Below, one piece after another: positions 54,069 through 62,014 of a DNA stretch of 64,000 bases. Positions within the stretch are counted from its first letter, which is position 1. Each line of letters begins with the position of its first letter. The notes below the pieces were generated by a model. That model saw only the letters and a program-made list of their open reading frames with translations. It was not told the DNA's origin and searched no databases. A program made the position numbers and the translations under genes. Source of the stretch: Kitasatospora sp. GP82 (GTDB lineage Bacteria; Actinomycetota; Actinomycetes; Streptomycetales; Streptomycetaceae); assembly GCF_029892105.1 (NCBI RefSeq), contig NZ_JARZAJ010000018.1, positions 1-64,000 on the forward strand. Direction: 5' to 3'.

Positions 54069-54143
54069 GCCCCGATAGCCCAATCGGCAGCAGGCAATGG
54101 TCTCAAACACCATACAGTGTGGGTTCGAATCCCACTCGGGGCA
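54069..54143 (+). tRNA. tRNA with CAA anticodon (Leu, UUG codon) on a short-variable-loop body
   Basis: A complete 75-nt cloverleaf. Acceptor GCCCCGA/TCGGGGC with discriminator A; three-pair D-stem GCC/GGC; anticodon stem ATGGT/ACCAT with loop CTCAAAC, so the anticodon is CAA; five-base variable loop ACAGT; T-arm GTGGG-TTCGAAT-CCCAC. The CCA end is not encoded. CAA reads the leucine codon UUG, but leucine tRNAs normally have a long variable arm (class II), and this one is class I. It is 96 bp from pdtaR and 111 bp from the HTH gene. Confidence 0.85.
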
Positions 54144-54254
54144 CAACACCTTCAATTCGAAGGCACTGTTCGACCAGCGGAGATCTTCATCACTTCGAGT
54201 GCATATCTTCGTTTTCTCGCACACTGAGACGGTCACCCGTCGGACCTCGCCAGC

Positions 54255-54719
54255 ATGTACGACCAGGCGACGCGCGAACACGCCGTAGCACTGCACCGAT
54301 CCGGCCCGACCTTCAGCGAAGTGAGCCGCTCGACGGGCGTCTCCCGCTTCGCGATCCGCGAGTGGACCTCTCGCATCACACCGAGCTCGCGCATGACCGC
54401 CATCGTCCTCACGTCGTGGCGGCAGCGCATCGTGGATGCACATCCCTGGGAGTTGCTCCGCGGGCTGATCCACTCCGACGGCTGTCGGATCACCAACTGG
54501 GCCACCAGGGCCGTGGGCGGCGTGCTGAAGCGCTACGAGTACCCGAGGTACTTCTTCACCGACACGTCCACCGATATCGTCCGCATCCTCACCGGCGCCC
54601 TGGAAGCCGTCGGCGTGGAGTGGAAGGCGGTCAACCGGCCCAGCGGGGCCGTCAACGTCTCCATCGCCCGCCGTGCCTCCGTCGCGCTGATGGACGCGCA
54701 CATCGGGCCCAAGCACTGA
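54255..54719 (+). CDS. Shortened HTH/LAGLIDADG-like protein
   Basis: A 154-residue protein. Residues 1-42 (MYDQATREHAVALHRSGPTF..SRSTGVSRFAIREW) are a helix-turn-helix. Residues 67-78 LLRGLIHSDGCR are a LAGLIDADG-like motif, followed by KRYEYPRYFFTDTSTDIVRIL and the C-terminal RRASVALMDAHIGPKH. In the streptomycete family I recall, of about 250-280 residues, the HTH is followed by a first YLLGLYLGDG half and only then by LRGLFHSDGCR. Here the first half is missing and the frame is intact. Single-motif LAGLIDADG proteins can act as homodimers; it could be a regulator or an endonuclease-like remnant. No ribosome site precedes ATG 54255. It sits beside the unusual tRNA. Confidence 0.75.
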   Translation: MYDQATREHAVALHRSGPTFSEVSRSTGVSRFAIREWTSRITPSSRMTAIVLTSWRQRIVDAHPWELLRGLIHSDGCRITNWATRAVGGVLKRYEYPRYFFTDTSTDIVRILTGALEAVGVEWKAVNRPSGAVNVSIARRASVALMDAHIGPKH

Positions 54720-54721
54720 CG

Positions 54722-54758
54722 ACGGCGCAGCCGGCTCTCCCAGGAGCGGCTGCGCCGT
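54722..54758. terminator. Bidirectional hairpin between the HTH gene and pyk
   Basis: Perfect 12-bp arms ACGGCGCAGCCG and CGGCTGCGCCGT with a 13-nt loop, followed by TTTC on the plus strand. It starts three bases after the HTH gene stop and lies 15 bp past the convergent pyk stop. Confidence 0.75.
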
Positions 54759-54772
54759 TTCAAGCGCCCGGG

Positions 54773-56203
54773 TCAGTTGTCGAGTTCGCCGACGTGGTGG
54801 ACGCGGACGAGGTTGGTGGAGCCGGCCAGGCCGGGGGGTGACCCTGCGGTGATGACGACGATGTCGCCGCGCTGGCAGCGGCCGAGGCTGAGCAGCTGGG
54901 CGTCGACCTGGGCGACCATTTCGTCGGTGGTCTGGACGAAGGGGCCGAGGAAGGTCTCCACGCCCCAGGTGAGGGCGAGTTGGCTGCGGACGGCCGGTTC
55001 GTAGGTGAAGGCGAGGACGGGGATGGGCGAGCGGTAGCGGGTGAGCCGACGGGCGGTGTCGCCGCTCTGGGTGAAGGCGATGAGGTACTTGGCGCCGAGG
55101 AAGTCGCCGATCTCGGCGGCGGCGCGGGCGACGGCTCCGCCCTGGGTGCGGGGCTTGCTGCGTTCGGTCAGTGGTGGGAGCCCGGCGGTGAGGATGTCGT
55201 CCTCGACGGCTTCGATGATGCGGGCCATGGTCTTGACGGTCTCGACGGGGTACTTGCCGACGGAGGTCTCACCGGAGAGCATGACCGCGTCGGTGCCGTC
55301 CACCACGGCGTTGGCGACGTCGGAGGCTTCGGCGCGGGTGGGCCGGGAGGCGTGGATCATCGAGTCGAGCATCTGGGTGGCGACGATGACCGGCTTGGCG
55401 TTGCGCTTGGCGAGCTTGATGGCGCGCTTCTGGACGATCGGTACCTGTTCCAGCGGCATTTCGACGCCGAGGTCGCCGCGGGCGACCATGATGCCGTCGA
55501 AGGCGTCGACGATGGCTTCGAGGTTCTCGACGGCCTGCGGCTTCTCGATCTTGGCGATGACGGGGAGGTAGCGGCCCTCCTCGGCCATGATGCGGTGGAC
55601 GTCCTCGATGTCGCGGCCGCTGCGGACGAAGGAGAGGGCGATGATGTCGGCGCCGGTCCGCAGGGCCCAGCGCAGGTCGGCGACGTCCTTGTCGCTGAGT
55701 GCGGGCACGGAGACGGCGACCTGAGGCAGGTTGAGGCCCTTGTGGTCGGAGACGAGGCCGCCTTCGATGACGATGCAGTGGACGCGCGGGCCGTCGACGT
55801 GGGTGACTTCGAGGCAGACCCGGCCGTCGTCCACCAGGATGCGTTCGCCGCGTGAGACGTCGGCGGCGAGGCCCTTGTAGGTGGTGCCGCAGATCTCGCG
55901 GTCGCCGATCACCCCGTCCTCGACCGAGATGGTGAACTCGTCGCCGCGTTCAAGGAGTACGGGTCCGTCGGCGAAGGTGTCGAGTCGGATCTTCGGGCCT
56001 TGGAGGTCGACGAGGACGCCGATGCTGCGTCCCGACTCGTCGGAGGCTTTGCGGACCCGCCGGTAGCGTTCTTCGTGCTCCAGCTGGGTGCCGTGGCTGA
56101 GGTTGAACCGGGCGACATCCATGCCGGCTTCGACCAGGGTCTTGATCTGGTCGTAGGAGTCGGCAGCGGGCCCGAGGGTACAGACGATTTTTGCTCGGCG
56201 CAT
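54773..56203 (-). CDS. pyk: Pyruvate kinase
   Basis: A 476-residue enzyme that makes ATP and pyruvate from phosphoenolpyruvate. N-terminus RRAKIVCTLGPAADS and DVARFNLSHGT; active-site segment VIAKIEKPQAVENL with the catalytic Lys, then MVARGDLGVEMPLEQVP; the potassium and substrate region VATQMLDSMIHASRPTRAEASDVANAV; the C-terminal domain with GDTARRLTRYRSPIPV. The length matches. No ribosome site precedes ATG 56203; TACGCT (56217-56212) could be a -10 that gives a leaderless transcript. From memory, pyk next to pdtaR is common in streptomycetes. Confidence 0.95.
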   Translation of the reverse strand: MRRAKIVCTLGPAADSYDQIKTLVEAGMDVARFNLSHGTQLEHEERYRRVRKASDESGRSIGVLVDLQGPKIRLDTFADGPVLLERGDEFTISVEDGVIGDREICGTTYKGLAADVSRGERILVDDGRVCLEVTHVDGPRVHCIVIEGGLVSDHKGLNLPQVAVSVPALSDKDVADLRWALRTGADIIALSFVRSGRDIEDVHRIMAEEGRYLPVIAKIEKPQAVENLEAIVDAFDGIMVARGDLGVEMPLEQVPIVQKRAIKLAKRNAKPVIVATQMLDSMIHASRPTRAEASDVANAVVDGTDAVMLSGETSVGKYPVETVKTMARIIEAVEDDILTAGLPPLTERSKPRTQGGAVARAAAEIGDFLGAKYLIAFTQSGDTARRLTRYRSPIPVLAFTYEPAVRSQLALTWGVETFLGPFVQTTDEMVAQVDAQLLSLGRCQRGDIVVITAGSPPGLAGSTNLVRVHHVGELDN

Positions 56204-56485
56204 GACTTAAGAGCGTAGGCATTACCGGCGCGTAACAACGACGTTCCGGCGGACTGCCCCATGGACGTTGGTGAACGATTCGGTTAACTCTCGAAGAGAG
56301 CTGACGCGATGTGACATCCACTCTGTCATACCCGAGTTGACGCATCTGGCCCTAGCTGCCGATGCCGTTCCGCGAAGGTCTGTTCACCTCCGGTTCACCG
56401 AGCGGTCGGGCAGCGATCCGGCGGCGGCGGGAACCTCGGGGGGCCGGGGGATCCGGAACGGCCGGGCCTGGGGGAAGGGTTGGCG

Positions 56486-57585
56486 ATGAGACGTGCCGGG
56501 GGCGTGCTGGCGGCCGTGCTGCTGGTGGGGGTGGCCTTCGCGATCTGCTACCACCCCGACCGGACCGTCACGGTGCGGGCCCTGATCGGTTCGGAGAAGG
56601 CCGAGTTCTTCAACGACCCGGCTGTGACGGCCGAGTTGGACAAGCGCGGCTTCAAGGTCGTGCCGGACACCACCGGTTCGTGGTCGATGACCAGTACGAA
56701 TCTGGACGGCTACGGCCTTGCCTTCCCGGCCAGCCTGCCACCGGCCGAGGAGATCCGGAAGCAGCACAACATCTCCACCGAGCCGGTGCGGCCCTTCTAC
56801 TCGCCGCTGGTGGTCGTGGCGCACGCCCCGGTGGCACGGGGACGTTCGACGGGGGACCTGGTGGTGCTCTATCCGGATACCACCGTTTCGAGTGACCACA
56901 CGGCGATCGGTTTGACCCCGGACGGGGACAGGCTGGCCCAACTGCTCCGGGACGACGAGAAGCTGCGCTCCCTGGAGGCCCGCTTCGGTTTCCGCCCGCA
57001 GGCCGACCCGGGCGCCTTCACCGCCGCGCTGGACGGCCGCCCGAGTACGGCGGTCTTCGTCCGGGAAGCTGTCGTACGGGATGGCGGATGCCTCGCGGTC
57101 GAACTCGGGGTTCTCCACACTGGTGGCGGTGGCCTCGGCCTTCTCGGGGGCTTCTGCCGCGCCGACCGATGCGGATGTGGCCCAGGCTTCGCCGTCGTTG
57201 CAGCGCTTCTTCGCGGGGCAGCGGCTGACGTCGGGTCCTCGGACTGGCTGGCGCAGGCGTACCGGAACCAGCTGCGTCGGCCGTCCCGGACGGTGTACGT
57301 GCCGGACACCTCGGGGTCGACGGCGGGTTCCCGGCTGGATGCGCTAAAGGGGGCGCTGTCGCGGCTGACGGGTACGGACGACACCCGGGCGGTGCGGCGG
57401 TTCAGGGACCGGGAGGAGGTGACGCTGATCTCGTTCGCCTCGACGGTGAAGTCGGTGCGGGTGCATGCGGTGCCGCCGTCCGCGCCCGAGGCGGAGCCGG
57501 CGTCGATCAGGGCGGATGTGCAGGGGTGCTGACGGCGGAGGTGGACCGGTTGCTCAAGACCGACCGGCAATAGGGAGCGCGGGTC
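56486..57585 (+). pseudogene. Decayed substrate-binding/VWA-domain locus (two gene remnants)
   Basis: The first block (MRRAGGVLAAVLLVGVAFAICYHPDRTV) is an anchored substrate-binding protein start that runs to HAPVARG and then jumps to DLVVLYPDTTVSSDHTA.., suggesting an internal deletion. Near 57060 the frame changes: GKLSYGMADASRSNSGFSTL and RFFAGQRLTSG read in another frame (57063-57230), then SSDWLAQAYRN resumes in the first, runs straight into RRPSRTVYVPDTSGSTAG, the start of a von Willebrand A domain, and stops at 57532 after the first third of it. These blocks fit two adjacent genes, a binding protein and a binding-protein/VWA protein, each with deletions. ATG 56486 still has GGGAAGGG. 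A continuous protein is unlikely. Confidence 0.75.
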
Positions 57586-57669
57586 GAGGAGGTGGAGCGG
57601 CTCACTGGGTAGGCCCCGCGTCACGTGGGAGTGTGCAACTTCTCACTTGTTGGACATGTCGGGGGGGCT

Positions 57670-57722
57670 GTTCGCCGGGGTGTTTACCCGGCAGACTTCT
57701 ACGCGCGTTTCTCTACGCGCGT
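57670..57722 (+). promoter_or_regulatory. Candidate control region of the 5'-nucleotidase gene
   Basis: GTTCGCC (57670) and GTTTACC (57682) resemble PHO-box half-sites (GTTCACC) but are 12 rather than 11 bp apart. Downstream, TCTACGCGCGT is repeated exactly at 57698 and 57712. Either could bind a regulator of phosphate scavenging; neither is proven. Confidence 0.3.
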
Positions 57723-57763
57723 CGCAACCCTGACGGTCCGTCTGCCCCACGTTGGAGTCGTCC

Positions 57764-59590
57764 ATGCCCCTGAATCGTCGTGACTTCGTCGCCCGCTCGG
57801 CCGCGACCGCCGCCGGCGCGGCCCTCGTCGGCGGCGTCTCCCTCGCCACTGCCGCTCCTGCCGCGGCGAGCGAGACCCCGGACCAGGCGGACCTCAGGAG
57901 GCCGCCGCTGAAGCAGACCTTCACCGTGATGGGCACCAGCGACATGCACGGCCGGGTGCTCAACTGGGACTACTTCACCGATGCCGAGTACGACGACGCG
58001 GCGCACAACGACGTCGGCCTGGCCAAGATCTCCACCCTGGTCAAGCAGATCCGGGAGCAGAAGGGCCGCCACCGCACCCTGCTGATCGACGCGGGCGACA
58101 TCATCCAGGGAACCCAACTCACGTACTACTACGCCCGGGTGGAGCCGATCACCGGCAAGGCCCGGCCCAAGCACCCGATGGCCGAGGCGATGAACGCCAT
58201 CGGCTACGACGCCGCCGCGCTCGGCAACCACGAGTTCAACTACGGCATCCCGACCGTCAAGGCGTTCGAGGAGCAGCTCCACTTCCCGCTGCTGGGCGCC
58301 AACGCGCTGCACGCCAAGAACGAGAAGCCCGCCTTCCCGCCGTACGTCATCAAGGAGCTGCACCTGGGGCACGGCCGTCCGCTGCGGGTGGGCATCCTGG
58401 GTCTGACCAACCCCGGGATCGCGATCTGGGACAAGGCCAATGTCGCCGGGCAGATGGTCTTCCCCGGGATCGTGGAGATGGCCGCGAAGTACGTGCCGCG
58501 GATGAAGGCGGCGGGCGCCGACGTGGTCGTGGTCGCCGCGCACTCGGGCATCGACGAGCCCACCACCTACGGCGACCAGCTGCCCTGGCCCGAGGACGCC
58601 TCCGGTGAGATGGCCGAGACCGTGCCGGGCATCGACGCGGTGCTGGTGGGCCACACCCACAAGGAGGTGGCGCAGCGGCTGATCGTCAACAAGAAGACCG
58701 GGAAGACGGTCGTGCTCTCGGAGCCGCTCTGCTGGGCGCAGCGGCTGTCCTGCTTCGACTTCGAGGTGGAGTTCACCAAGGGTCAGTGGCACGTCACTTC
58801 GGTCAGCTCGCGGGTGCTGAACTCCAACGCGGTCGCGGAGGACCCGAAGATCGTCAAGCTGATCAACGCCCAGCACAAGAAGGTGGTGGCGTACGTCAAC
58901 CAGACGATCGGCACCTGCAAGGCCCAGCTGTCGATCGCCGAGGCCCGGTTCAAGGACGTACCGATCATCGACCTGATCGGCCGGGTGCAGGCGGACACGG
59001 TCAAGGCGGCGCTGGCCGGTACCGCGTACGCCAAGCTGCCGGTGCTCGCCCAGGCCGCGCCGTTCAACCGCACCGCGCTGATCCCGGCGGGCACCGTCAA
59101 ACTGCGGGACGCGGCGGGGCTGTACATCTACGAGAACACCCTGGAGGCCCGCATACTGACGGGTGCCCAGATCAAGGACTACCTGGAGTACTCGATGAAG
59201 TACTTCGCCCAGCTGGCCCCGGGCGACCAGGTCAACCTGGACACCCTCACCAACCAGCAGAACACCCCGGACTACAACTTCGATTCGGTGTACGGGGTTT
59301 CGTACGACATCGACATCAGCAAGCCGGTCGGCTCGCGGATCGTCAACCTCTCGTACGAGGGCAAGGCGATCGACGCGGCGGCGCAGTTCGTCCTCGCGGT
59401 CAACAACTACCGGGCGAACGGCGGCGGCAACTTCCCGCACGTGGCCTCGGCCAAGCAGGTCTGGACGAACTCGGACGAGATCCGCAACTCCATGATCGCC
59501 TGGGTGAAGGCCAAGGGCGTCATCGACCCGGCGGACTTCGCCGCCGTGAACTGGCGTCTGGTGCGCGCCGGGGTGCCGCTGTTCCAGTAA
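57764..59590 (+). CDS. Tat-exported 5'-nucleotidase/2',3'-cyclic phosphodiesterase (metallophosphatase)
   Basis: A 608-residue secreted enzyme. The signal has a twin-arginine motif LNRRDFV and a long Ala-rich core ending APAAASE. The metallophosphatase domain shows GTSDMHG, DAGDIIQG, LGNHEFNYG, AAHSGID and VGHTHKEV, which together bind two metals. The C-terminal 5'-nucleotidase domain (about 350-600) contains IDLIGRVQADTVKAAL, NRTALIPAGTVKLRDA, GLYIYENTLEARILTGAQIKDYLEYS and VNNYRANGGGNFPH. It releases phosphate from nucleotides outside the cell. ATG 57764 has GGAG six bases upstream; GTG 57752 is less likely. A hairpin follows the stop. Confidence 0.93.
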   Translation: MPLNRRDFVARSAATAAGAALVGGVSLATAAPAAASETPDQADLRRPPLKQTFTVMGTSDMHGRVLNWDYFTDAEYDDAAHNDVGLAKISTLVKQIREQKGRHRTLLIDAGDIIQGTQLTYYYARVEPITGKARPKHPMAEAMNAIGYDAAALGNHEFNYGIPTVKAFEEQLHFPLLGANALHAKNEKPAFPPYVIKELHLGHGRPLRVGILGLTNPGIAIWDKANVAGQMVFPGIVEMAAKYVPRMKAAGADVVVVAAHSGIDEPTTYGDQLPWPEDASGEMAETVPGIDAVLVGHTHKEVAQRLIVNKKTGKTVVLSEPLCWAQRLSCFDFEVEFTKGQWHVTSVSSRVLNSNAVAEDPKIVKLINAQHKKVVAYVNQTIGTCKAQLSIAEARFKDVPIIDLIGRVQADTVKAALAGTAYAKLPVLAQAAPFNRTALIPAGTVKLRDAAGLYIYENTLEARILTGAQIKDYLEYSMKYFAQLAPGDQVNLDTLTNQQNTPDYNFDSVYGVSYDIDISKPVGSRIVNLSYEGKAIDAAAQFVLAVNNYRANGGGNFPHVASAKQVWTNSDEIRNSMIAWVKAKGVIDPADFAAVNWRLVRAGVPLFQ

Positions 59591-59608
59591 GCGCTCAAGG
59601 AGCTCCGG

Positions 59609-59642
59609 TCGGCGGCACTGCTTCCCGCAGCAGTGCCGCCGA
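59609..59642 (+). terminator. Hairpin terminator after the 5'-nucleotidase gene
   Basis: Perfect 13-bp arms TCGGCGGCACTGC and GCAGTGCCGCCGA with an 8-nt loop, 19 bp after the stop codon. Confidence 0.75.
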
Positions 59643-59747
59643 TTCGCGTTCCGCACCAGACCCGCGGCACGGTCGGTGCCGAAGGGTTGCGGGCTCGCTA
59701 GCCTGAGGGACCGTCAAGCAGTTGCAGCACCACGGGAGGCCCAGCCG

Positions 59748-60263
59748 ATGTCCACCGACCTCACCACCGAACGGCTGACCATACGCAGGTGGCGGCTCGA
59801 AGACCGCGAGCGCGCCTTCGACCTGTACTCCAGGACCGAGGTGACGCGGTGGCTGGGCCGCAGCCGCACCCTGGAGCAGCTGTCGGAGGCGGACGCACTG
59901 ATCGAGCGCTTCCGGGCGCGTTCGGCGGACCCCCGCTTCGGCGTCTGGGCGGTCGAGCGGCGGGACACCGGCGTGGTGGCAGGCTCCGTCCTGCTGGTGC
60001 CGATCCCGGACGGCGACGGCGAGATCGAGGTCGGCTGGCACTTCCACCCTGACTCCTGCGGCCATGGCTACGCCACCGAGGCGGCACGCGCGGCGGTCGC
60101 CAAGGGCTTTGCCGACGGCCTGCCCGAGATCTACGCGGTGACCCACCCGGACAACCGCGCTTCCCAGGCCGTCTGCCTCCGCCTCGGCATGGCCCCGCTG
60201 GGCCGCACCACCCGCTGGTACGACGCCGAGCTGGAGGCGTTCCGCATTCCCCGCCCGAGCTGA
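59748..60263 (+). CDS. GNAT family N-acetyltransferase
   Basis: A 171-residue acetyl-CoA-dependent transferase of the RimJ/RimL type. It begins MSTDLTTERLTIRRWRLEDRE; the acetyl-CoA loop is SCGHGYATEAARAAVAKGFA, followed by THPDNRASQAVCLRLGMAPLGRT, typical of the family. Ribosomal-protein or small-molecule amines are possible acceptors. ATG 59748 has GGGAGG eight bases upstream. Confidence 0.92.
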   Translation: MSTDLTTERLTIRRWRLEDRERAFDLYSRTEVTRWLGRSRTLEQLSEADALIERFRARSADPRFGVWAVERRDTGVVAGSVLLVPIPDGDGEIEVGWHFHPDSCGHGYATEAARAAVAKGFADGLPEIYAVTHPDNRASQAVCLRLGMAPLGRTTRWYDAELEAFRIPRPS

Positions 60264-60406
60264 CGGCCTGAGCCGCGGCTGCCGTTCCACCGGCCTCGGT
60301 TCCGACTCCGCGTCATGCCGTGTGCGCGCCGCCTGGACGGAACGCCCGTTGGGTCGCAATGATCGAAATGAGGCGAATCACCCAATTCAGAGCGGGAGGT
60401 GTCCTG

Positions 60407-60904
60407 GTGGCCGCTGCCGGATTGTCGTTCGATGTGGTGAGCATCGAGAAACCGGATGACGTCAATGTGATCATCGGCCAGTCGCATTTCATCAAGACCG
60501 TGGAGGACCTGCACGAGGCACTGGTCGGGGTCAGCCCGCACCTGCGCTTCGGCCTCGCCTTCTGCGAGGCCTCCGGCGCCTGCCTGGTGCGCAGGTCCGG
60601 CAACGACGACGCACTGGTACGGCTGGCGGTCACCAATGCGCAGGCGATCGGCGCCGGACACTCCTTCGTGATCCTGCTGCGCGAGGGATACCCGGTCAAC
60701 GTCCTCAACTCCGTCAAGGCCGTGCCCGAGGTCTGCGGCATCTTCTGTGCGACCGCCAACCCCGTCGATGTCCTGCTGGCCGCCACCGAGCGGGGCCGCG
60801 GGGTTGTCGGGGTGATCGACGGCGTACCGCCGGTCGGTGTCGAGACCGAGGCCGACGCCGCAGACCGGCACCGGCTGCTGCGTCAGATCGGCTACAAGCT
60901 CTGA
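60407..60904 (+). CDS. Adenosine-specific kinase (DUF355/COG1839)
   Basis: A 165-residue protein matching the small adenosine-kinase family known from Pyrobaculum and other archaea and bacteria. Key blocks are SIEKPDDVNVIIGQSHFIKT, ISPHLRFGLAFCEASGACLVR-like region, AVTNAQAIGAGHSFVILLREGYPVNVLN and VCGIFCATANPVDVLL. It phosphorylates adenosine to AMP, so it could salvage nucleosides released by the upstream 5'-nucleotidase; this link is inference. GTG 60407 was chosen because GGGAGG lies seven bases upstream and the length then equals that of the family; ATG 60359 would add 16 residues. Confidence 0.88.
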   Translation: MAAAGLSFDVVSIEKPDDVNVIIGQSHFIKTVEDLHEALVGVSPHLRFGLAFCEASGACLVRRSGNDDALVRLAVTNAQAIGAGHSFVILLREGYPVNVLNSVKAVPEVCGIFCATANPVDVLLAATERGRGVVGVIDGVPPVGVETEADAADRHRLLRQIGYKL

Positions 60905-61060
60905 AGCCCCGCAGGCTCTGAAGTCCCGCGGCGTTCGGTGCTCCTGGGCACCACGGGCACGCTTCGGCCGTGCCGCACGTCGATAGGCTTCGGCGGTGGC
61001 TGCCGGCAACTGGCAGCGGCCCCGTGCGGGCTTCAGCGGACGTCGAGAGCGACAGGCACG

Positions 61061-61747
61061 ATGAGAGATCGCGGCGGGACACGGACGAGTGCCCCGGGCA
61101 CCGCCCGGCAGGAGCCCACCCACCACCCAGCCGTCCGCGTGCTGTCACGCCTCCCGCTGACGACGGCGTACGTGGTGCTGCTGACGGCGGTGGCCTGGTG
61201 GCTCTCGAACCAGAGCAGGGCCGAGCGGGCACGTTTCGTCCGGCACAACAGCAGCAATGTGCACCACATGCAGGTCGGCAAGTGGTGGACGCTCTTCACC
61301 AGCGGTCTTGTGGTCGACGGAGTGCCCGCCTGGGCCGGCATCGCGGCGGTCGCCGTCGCGGTCGGGCTGGCCGAGTGGCGCTGGGGGGCCGCCCGCGCCG
61401 GTGCGGTCTTCGTCGTCGGGCACCTGGGCGCCACCCTCCTCACCGAGGGCGCCATGTGGGTGATGATCACCACCCACATTCCGGGTGCGCTGTCCCGTGC
61501 TCGTGACGTCGGGATCAGCTACGGCCTGGTCGCCACCGTCGGCGCTCTGTTCGCACTCGGCCCGGCCCCGCTCAGGCGTTACGGCCTGCCCGCTCTTGCG
61601 CTGCTGCTGGCCACCGCCTGGGCACTGGACCAGGAACTGGCCGACGCCGGCCACCTCATCGCTCTCGGTCTCGGCGTCCTGGTCTCCAGGTCACGCCGGC
61701 TGCGCGATCACCCGTACCGGGGCGCACCGCTGACGAAGACGGCCTGA
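61061..61747 (+). CDS. Rhomboid-like intramembrane protein
   Basis: A 228-residue membrane protein. A basic cytoplasmic N-terminus of 30 residues precedes six hydrophobic segments. Ser 153 in DVGISYGLVAT matches the rhomboid GxSG-type nucleophile site, and His 198 in ADAGHLIALGLG matches the catalytic histidine; the L1 region WKVGKWWTLFTSGLV-like segment (QVGKWWTLFTSGLV) also fits. It may be an active serine protease or a rhomboid-like pseudoprotease. Substrate unknown. ATG 61061 has a weak AGG upstream. Residue NSSNVHHMQVGK before the first outer loop is typical of the actinobacterial subgroup. Confidence 0.8.
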   Translation: MRDRGGTRTSAPGTARQEPTHHPAVRVLSRLPLTTAYVVLLTAVAWWLSNQSRAERARFVRHNSSNVHHMQVGKWWTLFTSGLVVDGVPAWAGIAAVAVAVGLAEWRWGAARAGAVFVVGHLGATLLTEGAMWVMITTHIPGALSRARDVGISYGLVATVGALFALGPAPLRRYGLPALALLLATAWALDQELADAGHLIALGLGVLVSRSRRLRDHPYRGAPLTKTA

Positions 61748-62014
61748 ACAACGCGAGGCTCTCCATTTCTGACCACGGGTCAGAAATTGCCCGCCCTCGG
61801 GCTTCCCCTCTCGGGGGATAAAACGACCCAATACCGCCGAGAGCAGTCGAAATGCGCTTTTCCGGGCCCGACGGGGGCAATTCAGGATCCGGAGATTCCA
61901 GTCCGCGAAGCCGTTCGATGGGGCGTCAACAAGCTGCTAATCTCAGCCGCCTCAACCCGACGCCGCCGCAGCTTCCGCTGCGCCGGCCGGTATTCGACGA
62001 AGGACAGGGAACTG

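Noticed and set aside
54069..54143. tRNA read as Trp/opal suppressor or selenocysteine tRNA
   Set aside because: The seven-base loop is CTCAAAC, so positions 34-36 are CAA, not TCA; body and length do not fit tRNA-Sec.
54000..56200. tRNA-borne attachment site of an integrated element
   Set aside because: No second copy of the tRNA 3' end and no integrase gene were found in the window.
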